Below are positions 1-4,645 of a DNA stretch of 5,203 nt, piece by piece; position 1 is the stretch's first letter; the number at the start of each line of letters is the position of its first letter. The notes under the pieces were generated by a model that saw only the letters and a program-made list of their open reading frames with translations, had not been told where the DNA came from and did no database searches. The stretch spans positions 1 to 5,203 of the forward strand of contig MVQW01000191.1 in NCBI GenBank assembly GCA_002067265.1, read 5' to 3'. The position numbers and the translations under genes are program-made. The stretch comes from Methanomethylovorans sp. PtaU1.Bin073 (GTDB taxonomy: Archaea; Halobacteriota; Methanosarcinia; Methanosarcinales; Methanosarcinaceae).

Positions 1-22
1 AATCTCAACTGTGGGCAGATGC

Positions 23-97
23 AACCACAGAGAACACAGAGTTCACGGAGATGGATAACTATTCAAATTCTCTGTGTTCTCTGTGAACTCAGTGGTT
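23..97. repeat. Imperfect 29-nt inverted repeat made of 9-nt CACAGAG units
   Basis: Left arm 23-51 and right arm 69-97 pair at 23 of 29 positions around a 17-nt loop (52-68). Each arm is itself a three-fold 9-nt direct repeat: CACAGAGAA (26-34), CACAGAGTT (35-43) and CACGGAGAT (44-52) on the left; TTCTCTGTG at 68-76 and 77-85, then AACTCAGTG at 86-94, on the right. Short repeats of this CACAGAG type recur between genes in many unrelated prokaryotic genomes (recalled, not searched here), and their function is not established. It could act as a hairpin at the end of a gene lying left of the window, but no T-run follows it directly on either strand. Confidence 0.75.
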
Positions 98-140
98 CAA
101 ACTTAATGTGCATGTTTTCTACAGAGCCAATTCTTGCACT

Positions 141-160
141 CTTTTTTATTTCTTTTTTTT
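141..160 (+). terminator. T-rich tract, possible archaeal terminator
   Basis: Eighteen of the 20 bases are T or C on the plus strand, including runs of six and eight T. Euryarchaeal transcription termination can occur at U-rich tracts without a hairpin, so this could end a plus-strand transcript entering from the left. No such gene is visible in the window, so the call rests on composition alone. Confidence 0.25.
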
Positions 161-193
161 AGGCAATAACTATAGTGATGACTGAAATAGTGT

Positions 194-219
194 AAACTGT
201 AACCCAAGTTTGACAGTTT
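194..219. repeat. Small inverted repeat carrying a TTTGACAGTT copy
   Basis: AAACTGT (194-200) and ACAGTTT (213-219) are a perfect 7-bp inverted repeat around a 12-nt loop. The right arm sits in a TTTGACAGTT word (209-218) that recurs in direct orientation at 240-249 and inverted at 389-398. The repeated word may mark the ends of a small mobile element or a set of protein-binding sites; the sequence does not decide between them. Confidence 0.45.
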
Positions 220-237
220 CATTTTTTGGCCGTATAG

Positions 238-400
238 AATTTGACAGTTATTAAGTACAATTGAGTTTTTATTAACTTATACTATGAATATATTATTAAC
301 TCAGATATATTCATATCTTTCTTGTTATTTTGGATAATTACGATGGAGAAAGGGGGAAATACCGCGAAAAGTCGCCTTAATTTTTATAAACTGTCAAATT
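238..400. mobile_element. Candidate MITE-like element with 12-bp terminal inverted repeats
   Basis: AATTTGACAGTT at 238-249 is exactly the reverse complement of AACTGTCAAATT at 389-400, giving a 163-bp unit with perfect 12-bp ends. The trinucleotide TAG lies immediately outside both ends (235-237 and 401-403) and could be a 3-bp target duplication. The interior is AT-rich, contains an 11-bp palindrome and has no convincing gene. This fits a miniature inverted-repeat element derived from an insertion sequence, but the parent is not identifiable here. The direct copy of the core word at 209-218 weakens the simple picture. Confidence 0.35.
283..315. repeat. Perfect 11-bp inverted repeat with 11-nt loop
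   Basis: TATGAATATAT (283-293) is the exact reverse complement of ATATATTCATA (305-315), with the loop at 294-304. It lies inside the candidate element at 238-400, about 20 bp from its centre. An 8-nt direct repeat TATTAACT (270-277 and 294-301) overlaps it. All-AT palindromes of this kind could be a protein-binding site or a cruciform-prone core, but in AT-rich DNA part of this may be chance. Confidence 0.55.
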
Positions 401-459
401 TAGGCTGTAAGTTAGTAAATATGGTTTAATTCATGAAAAAGAAAACTTTAAGGGGGCGT

Positions 460-499
460 AAAAAATAAAATAGGAACAGTTGTGTAAGATCAACTGTCC
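460..499 (-). terminator. Hairpin plus T-tract terminator of the flavoprotein gene
   Basis: Read on the minus strand, GGACAGTTG (499-491) pairs with CAACTGT-T-CC (482-473, one bulged base) around an 8-nt loop. It is followed at once by a T-rich run, TATTTTATTTTTT (472-460). The 5' arm of the stem contains the end of the coding region, so the stop codon at 492-490 lies at the edge of the stem and loop. The layout is that of an intrinsic terminator, and the U-tract alone would suit euryarchaeal termination. It isolates the flavoprotein transcript from the repeat-rich region to the left. Confidence 0.75.
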
Positions 500-2082
500 A
501 GGATCTCTTCTGCAATGTTCCTATAGGCATCCATCACATAGTCGATGCCTGAAACTTTTGCAGCTTCCTCAGTTAAAGCCATGAGGTCTTTGCGTGATAA
601 TGTTGGTAGGCTAAACCTTCTTGAGCCAGCCATTAGTTGCTGCAGTCCTACCTTTGTTTTCTGAGCATATGAATATATACCAACGGCTCCCAAGGGTATA
701 TCTTTCATATCGTTGCCATATCTTTCCTGCAACTCCTCAAAGTGCACGAATATTTCCTCTGGTCTGTGTCCGAACTCAGAGACGGTCTTAGGCAGATTGT
801 CTTCTTTCAGCCAGTTACCTATGTTCTTACCTACCATTCCAGGTATCATAAGTGCGCGGCCCATGCATACTGCCTTGAAGTGTGGCGCACCCATTGCAAT
901 TGCTTTATAAACTCCATCCTCACTGGAGAATCCTCCTGCCATAGCCAGGTCTGGTATTCTCTTTCCACGCTTTGACAGTTTTTCAGCAAATTCATAGACC
1001 AGGGATTGCAGATAGAATGTTGGTATTCCCCATTCTTCCATCATTGGCCAGGGGCTCATGCCAGTACCTCCTGGGGCACCATCGTAGGTCAGCAAGTCAA
1101 TCTTTGCATCAGAACTGTATTTAATTGCCATTGCTGTCTCGGCCATGGAGTATGCACCCGTTTTAAGGGTGATACGTTTAAATCCAAGATCTCTCAGTCT
1201 GTCACACTCTGCATGGAATCCTTCTTCGGTAACGAATCCAAGCCTGGAATGCCTCTCAAATTCCCTGATAGCTCCGAGCTTGAATGCTTCCTGTACAGCT
1301 GCTAGTTCTGGGTCTGGAGTAACAATGTAACCTCTCTTCTTAAGTTCGATTGCACGATCGAGATCTTTTACTTTGATCTCTCCTCCGATACATTTTGCTC
1401 CCTGTCCCCATTTCAGTTCGATGGTATCCATTTCATGCTTGCTGGAGATGTATTCTGCAACACCGAGGTTAGTGTCTTCAACGTTCATCTGGACAAGCAT
1501 TTCACCATAGCCATCATAGAACTTCTTGTAAAGAGCTATCCTGCGGTCCATTTCGGGTGACTCTTTTACAAGCCCATCGCTTCCACGCTTGAGCTGTGGG
1601 TCAATACCACATACATTTTCACCACAAACAATAGTGATGCCTGATATTGCAGCACCAATGGCAAAATGCTCCCAGTTCTTTCTGGCTATATCTGTGGAAC
1701 CCAGGGCTCCGGTGAAGATGGGCAACTTCATCTTTACTTTCTTATCCCATCCATACTCTGTTTCAGTGCTGACATTTGGGAACCTTGCCGTCTCCGGCCC
1801 AGGTATCATTCCTTCTGCCATTCCGATTGCGCCTACAGCATATCCCTGGATGTTTAGGTGGGAGTAATCTATTGGGTAGTTCTTGTCTGCACCGGCAGTA
1901 ATCTCTCCGAAAGGTCCTGGGTAGATTACCTCACGTCCTCTGAATGTGGATTTAAATATCTCACAGTTCCCACGGCACCCATCTACACAACGGGTACATA
2001 TACCAGACATCGGTACAACGCTCTTTGACCTGTTGAAGGTTCCAGTAGCTTCATTTGCATTTGGCTGTCTTAGGTTTGCCAT
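490..2082 (-). CDS. Glutamate synthase domain 2-like FMN-binding protein (archaeal type)
   Basis: This gene encodes a 530-residue cytoplasmic flavoprotein of the glutamate synthase central/FMN domain family (COG0069 type). Numbering from the ATG at 2082, it has a conserved ELKWGQGAKCIGGEI segment (222-236) matching the QGAKPGxGG loop of glutamate synthases. A YDGAPGGTGMSP segment (333-344) and AGGFSSEDG...MGRAL (382-411) are the usual FMN and phosphate-binding parts of the barrel. A cysteine cluster C29-x2-C32-x3-C36-x3-C40 near the N-terminus could hold an Fe-S centre. No cysteine follows C406, so the usual 3Fe-4S motif after the barrel is absent. There is no glutaminase domain, so any ammonia transfer from glutamine would need a partner not seen here. 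Family members also include the C subunit of methylamine-glutamate N-methyltransferase, so the exact reaction is open. The GTG at 2091 would add three residues but lies inside the ribosome binding site; the ATG is preferred. Confidence 0.92.
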   Translation of the reverse strand: MANLRQPNANEATGTFNRSKSVVPMSGICTRCVDGCRGNCEIFKSTFRGREVIYPGPFGEITAGADKNYPIDYSHLNIQGYAVGAIGMAEGMIPGPETARFPNVSTETEYGWDKKVKMKLPIFTGALGSTDIARKNWEHFAIGAAISGITIVCGENVCGIDPQLKRGSDGLVKESPEMDRRIALYKKFYDGYGEMLVQMNVEDTNLGVAEYISSKHEMDTIELKWGQGAKCIGGEIKVKDLDRAIELKKRGYIVTPDPELAAVQEAFKLGAIREFERHSRLGFVTEEGFHAECDRLRDLGFKRITLKTGAYSMAETAMAIKYSSDAKIDLLTYDGAPGGTGMSPWPMMEEWGIPTFYLQSLVYEFAEKLSKRGKRIPDLAMAGGFSSEDGVYKAIAMGAPHFKAVCMGRALMIPGMVGKNIGNWLKEDNLPKTVSEFGHRPEEIFVHFEELQERYGNDMKDIPLGAVGIYSYAQKTKVGLQQLMAGSRRFSLPTLSRKDLMALTEEAAKVSGIDYVMDAYRNIAEEILDS

Positions 2083-2087
2083 ATTTT

Positions 2088-2096
2088 TCACTTCCT
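2088..2096 (-). promoter_or_regulatory. Ribosome binding site that sets the flavoprotein start
   Basis: Read on the minus strand the site is AGGAAGTGA, one mismatch from AGGAGGTGA, the complement of the archaeal 16S rRNA 3' end. It ends five bases before the ATG at 2082-2080. The GTG at 2091-2089, which could extend the frame by three codons, falls inside this site and is therefore an unlikely start. Confidence 0.65.
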
Positions 2097-2114
2097 CGCA
2101 ACAACTATCTGCAA

Positions 2115-2133
2115 CCGGGGGTCGACCCCTCGG
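2115..2133 (-). promoter_or_regulatory. GC-rich hairpin in the 5' leader of the flavoprotein gene
   Basis: On the minus strand, CCG-A-GGGG pairs with CCCCCGG around a TCGA loop: seven base pairs, all G-C, with one bulged A. It contains a perfect 12-bp palindrome (2118-2129). It lies about 33 bases upstream of the ATG and stands out from the AT-rich DNA around it. If transcription starts near 2155 it is in the 5' untranslated region, where it could influence translation or mRNA stability; as DNA it could instead be an operator. It matches no riboswitch class that I recognise. Confidence 0.5.
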
Positions 2134-2146
2134 GTCCTAACCATGC

Positions 2147-2188
2147 AATAGTAGTAGGATATCGGTTGGCTATTACTATTATTTATTT
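2147..2188 (-). promoter_or_regulatory. Candidate promoter region of the flavoprotein gene
   Basis: Read on the minus strand, AAATAAATAAT (2188-2178) resembles an archaeal TATA box and is preceded by A-rich sequence. A start of transcription about 25 bases downstream would fall near 2155, giving a leader of roughly 75 bases. A near-perfect inverted repeat, AATAGTAGTA (2147-2156) with TATTACTATT (2171-2180, 9 of 10), spans the interval between the box and the predicted start, where a repressor would act. The placement is inferred from sequence only. Confidence 0.3.
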
Positions 2189-2427
2189 CTTTTGAAAATG
2201 TGTCTTTCTGTTATCGATTACTCAGAAGGCGGTAGGCGTATGCAGTGTTATATTACTTAAATCAAATCCTCATTTGAGTATTCTTAAAACTTCTTTATTA
2301 TTTCATCCATTTGTTTCACTAATGTTCGCTCTCTCTAAGATATTTGCAACATATCAGATTTTCGTATCAATATCGTAAGAAAAAACATAGTTCTATCCAG
2401 AAAATATAATAATTGTATTCTTGAGTT
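2189..2427. other. AT-rich divergent intergenic stretch without a gene
   Basis: No coding region with a plausible start, ribosome site and family resemblance is seen on either strand. The only local structure is a short hairpin, TCAAAT (2262-2267) with ATTTGA (2272-2277). TATA-like words occur near 2248-2255 and 2401-2410 but cannot be ranked by eye. Together with the flanking leaders it makes a gap of about 500 bp between the divergent genes, long enough for regulatory sites of both or for an unrecognised small RNA. Confidence 0.5.
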
Positions 2428-2429
2428 AA

Positions 2430-2468
2430 TTTTATATTCTAAGATGGGGATTTAATGCCATAATATGG
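2430..2468 (+). promoter_or_regulatory. Candidate promoter and palindromic operator for the membrane protein gene
   Basis: TTTTATATT (2430-2438) resembles an archaeal TATA box. About 25 bases downstream, at the expected transcription start, lies the palindrome CCATA-A-TATGG (2458-2468), a position suited to a repressor site. The resulting leader would be about 125 bases long. The upstream BRE is not clearly purine-rich, and a second TATA-like word at 2401-2410 is an alternative, so this is a suggestion only. Confidence 0.3.
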
Positions 2469-2480
2469 ACAAAACCGTAT

Positions 2481-2510
2481 TTCCTTTATAGGAAGCTGCT
2501 TTGCCTATAA
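2481..2510 (+). promoter_or_regulatory. Small leader hairpins with two alternative pairings
   Basis: TTCCT (2481-2485) pairs with AGGAA (2490-2494). The overlapping TTATAGG (2486-2492) pairs instead with CCTATAA (2504-2510) around an 11-nt loop. The two pairings are mutually exclusive because AGG is shared. The element lies in the presumed leader of the membrane protein gene, just before an 18-codon ORF. The stems are short and AT-rich, so structure in the cell is uncertain. Confidence 0.3.
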
Positions 2511-2576
2511 TGGGATAAAAACATGAAACTCTATCATATTTATCTACCACGGACTATTAAAATTCAGTTCTATGCC

Positions 2577-2583
2577 TAAGGAG
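2577..2583 (+). promoter_or_regulatory. Ribosome binding site of the membrane protein gene
   Basis: TAAGGAG stands seven bases before the ATG at 2591 and matches the archaeal anti-Shine-Dalgarno well, which fixes the start of the 644-residue protein. Its first three bases are also the stop codon of an 18-codon reading frame beginning at 2523, so a ribosome ending there would cover this site. Confidence 0.75.
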
Positions 2584-2590
2584 TCTATAA

Positions 2591-4525
2591 ATGCCGGATA
2601 AGAATATTGGTACAATCCATAAACTGTTACGTGTTATTACAACTATTTTCCCTCTGCTTATTGTTGCTATGGTCGCTGTCGGCATTGCAATTGCCTACTT
2701 TATAAATCGACCTGATTTTGCCATCAGAGGTTTGTTAGTAGCAGTACCAGCAATTTTCTCTGCCATATTTTTGTCCAAAATGTACAGAAAAGATATGGGT
2801 CATGATGAATCTCTTCTCAAGGGCATTTCCTTAAGCCAGAGAACTTCGGTTTTAACGTTCGTTGTACTCTACATATTATCTATTATGTTCTTGTTCCTAG
2901 ATACCACAAGGACAATATACTACTTTGCAACAGTCACATTGATCTATGTATTAATTTTGAATCAAATATTTTCCAGATCTTCGAGTCCGAGTATCATTCT
3001 AACTGAACTCTTTCTTTCAAGTCTAAATTTAATCTATAGTGTTACGCTGAAATATGCTCTGTACTTTGGTGGCACTGATATTATGTCCCATTTATTCCTC
3101 TCGCAGGTTACTTATCTATCTGGGCATGTGGCTCCTGCAGATCTAAGTCCTTTTTATGCAAGTTTTCCTTTGTTCCACATTTTAAACTCTGAATTTTCTC
3201 ATTTGCTAGGGATGGAGCTGCAAACAGCTTACTTCATCGGTTCTGGTTTCATCTATTCTGTTTTGATTATCTTCATATACTATTTCTTGATCAAAACTAC
3301 GAACAACTCTACTCTATCCCTTTTATCATGCCTTGTATATTCCGTCAGTAGTACAGTTATTTACTATAGTATGTACATGATCACAAGGACAATAGCCTAT
3401 GCAGGTTTCATCATTATCTTGTATCTCCTGTACAAAAGGGATTCTAACAATCGTGGTTTTGCATATCAGGGACTAGCGATACTTGTATCTATTTTCGTTG
3501 TGCTTGTTCATCAGGTTTCAGCTGCTCAAATTGTAATTATTATGTTCTTACTTCTGGTATGTGAACGTATTTTGTCGAATGAAAAATATGTAAACGGTAC
3601 TTATTTGGCATTCTTCACTTCATTGTTCATGGGATATTGGTTCTATTTTGCAAATGTTTTCGTTGAAGAATTGTTACAAGGCAGAACAAATATTCAGTTG
3701 TATGAAGAGTTCCAAATCAAAGAAACAGTTCAGGTTGGTTTAGAGTGGATATATGTAGTACAGCACCTTGATACATCTGTTTTCCTGTTCTTTGCACTCA
3801 TTGGTATTGGATACATTCTATGGGATCGTATTAAGGCCAGTAGAAGGAATTATGTGGACTATCTCTCGGTATACGCTTTATTTTGTTTGTCTACTCTTGT
3901 ATTGTATATCCCCACTCCCCTCCAGACATTATGGCAGACAATGACATTGTTCAGATTTGACAGGTTCATGCTATTAATTGCTCCATTCATGGCCTTTGCT
4001 ATGGCTGCAGGTATTTATTTCCTATTCACTTATTTGTCCCACAATGGGAAAAAACCAGCTTGGATGGTAATGATTTCTGCATTAGTTGCTTTATTTGTAC
4101 TTGCTTCGGTTGTTTATAGTGGCCCCGAGTCAAAGGCTTATTTGTCAGATCCTGTAAGAGAGTACTTCACTCCAGATGAGATTAAAGGATTCAACTATTT
4201 CATAGGCCATGTTGATTCCGGATCTGAATTGCACTCGGATTATAACGTAAACAGATTCTTTATTCAAGAGAATTTCAGTACTTCGAAGGAATTAGGGCTT
4301 CCTTTTTTCAATAGTCACATTATCGCTAATACTGGAGAAATTCCAACTTATTATGGGTACGTAATGGTAAGGCAAAAACAATTCTCAAATGGTGGAATCT
4401 ATTTCGGAGGCAGTTCCTCAAACTTCCTCTTTAATCCCGAAGAAGGTAATGATGTAGCTTTGTATAACTCACTACTGAAGTACAATAAGATCTATTCAAA
4501 TTCTGGAGTTGACTTGTACTATTAA
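2591..4525 (+). CDS. Polytopic membrane protein, putative GT-C-type glycosyltransferase or polymerase
   Basis: This is a 644-residue membrane protein of unproven function. Hydrophobic segments lie near 15-37, 44-62, 86-103, 108-127, 133-159, 211-234, 240-262, 264-282, 291-309, 310-327, 337-357, 392-411, 424-441, 458-481 and 489-509. That makes about 15 spans, with Lys/Arg-rich loops at 63-67, 282-288, 411-419 and 484-488 all on one side, predicting N-in and C-out. The outside loop 160-210 holds GTDIMSH (161-167) and SPFYASFPLFH (186-196), like the first catalytic loop of archaeal GT-C and PMT-like enzymes. Arg455 and Arg458 precede a late span, and HQVS lies at 307-310. Residues 511-644 form an outside domain ending in IYSNSGVDLYY. 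A family 4 glycosyltransferase follows 120 bp downstream, suggesting surface glycan assembly. Alternatives are an oligosaccharide polymerase or a protein O-glycosyltransferase. The gene call is firm; the activity is inferred. Confidence 0.88.
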   Translation: MPDKNIGTIHKLLRVITTIFPLLIVAMVAVGIAIAYFINRPDFAIRGLLVAVPAIFSAIFLSKMYRKDMGHDESLLKGISLSQRTSVLTFVVLYILSIMFLFLDTTRTIYYFATVTLIYVLILNQIFSRSSSPSIILTELFLSSLNLIYSVTLKYALYFGGTDIMSHLFLSQVTYLSGHVAPADLSPFYASFPLFHILNSEFSHLLGMELQTAYFIGSGFIYSVLIIFIYYFLIKTTNNSTLSLLSCLVYSVSSTVIYYSMYMITRTIAYAGFIIILYLLYKRDSNNRGFAYQGLAILVSIFVVLVHQVSAAQIVIIMFLLLVCERILSNEKYVNGTYLAFFTSLFMGYWFYFANVFVEELLQGRTNIQLYEEFQIKETVQVGLEWIYVVQHLDTSVFLFFALIGIGYILWDRIKASRRNYVDYLSVYALFCLSTLVLYIPTPLQTLWQTMTLFRFDRFMLLIAPFMAFAMAAGIYFLFTYLSHNGKKPAWMVMISALVALFVLASVVYSGPESKAYLSDPVREYFTPDEIKGFNYFIGHVDSGSELHSDYNVNRFFIQENFSTSKELGLPFFNSHIIANTGEIPTYYGYVMVRQKQFSNGGIYFGGSSSNFLFNPEEGNDVALYNSLLKYNKIYSNSGVDLYY

Positions 4526-4531
4526 GGTGTT

Positions 4532-4563
4532 GGAGCTTTTAACTCCCTCCTCTATTTAACTCC
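4532..4563 (+). repeat. Weak hairpin and 9-bp direct repeat after the membrane protein gene
   Basis: GGAG (4532-4535) can pair with CTCC (4543-4546) seven bases after the stop codon. TTTAACTCC occurs twice, at 4538-4546 and 4555-4563. There is no T-tract, so this is a poor terminator, and transcription may continue into the downstream glycosyltransferase gene. Confidence 0.3.
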
Positions 4564-4591
4564 GGTTGGAAGACATATCTGGATTGCACGA

Positions 4592-4614
4592 AGTATTGTG
4601 TCGAGTCAAATACT
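4592..4614 (+). promoter_or_regulatory. Hairpin in the gap before the glycosyltransferase gene
   Basis: AGTATT-G-TG (4592-4600) pairs with CAAATACT (4607-4614), eight base pairs with one bulged G, closing a 6-nt TCGAGT loop. It lies about 30 bases before the glycosyltransferase start in a 120-bp gap. It could be an mRNA processing or stability element between co-transcribed genes, or a protein-binding palindrome. No clear TATA box for a separate promoter is seen. Confidence 0.4.
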
Positions 4615-4645
4615 ATGACTTTCTGTATGATGGTAGTTGTTTCCT

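Noticed and set aside
343..429. A 28-codon plus-strand frame starting near a purine-rich stretch
   Set aside because: No ribosome site precedes it, the peptide is not recognisable, and it runs through the right end of the candidate mobile element.
1..489. CRISPR-like array suggested by the repeated 9-nt units and TTTGACAGTT words
   Set aside because: The repeats are too short, are adjacent or inverted, and have no regular spacers.
971..980. A further TTTGACAGTT word inside the flavoprotein gene
   Set aside because: It encodes conserved-looking Lys-Leu-Ser-Lys codons on the minus strand and has no paired copy nearby, so a chance match is the simplest explanation.
713..1867. Several plus-strand open frames of 61 to 99 codons
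   Set aside because: They lie entirely opposite the flavoprotein gene, whose minus-strand frame carries clear family motifs. They have low-complexity translations, no recognisable domain and no ribosome sites.
1946..2140. A 64-codon plus-strand frame at the 5' end of the flavoprotein gene
   Set aside because: It is antisense to the conserved cysteine-cluster region and the leader hairpin; the translation shows no family resemblance.
2105..2150. Possible tRNA fragment or attachment site suggested by the GGGG-TCGA-CCCC arm
   Set aside because: The loop is TCGA and not TTCGAAT, and no acceptor, D or anticodon arm can be drawn around it.
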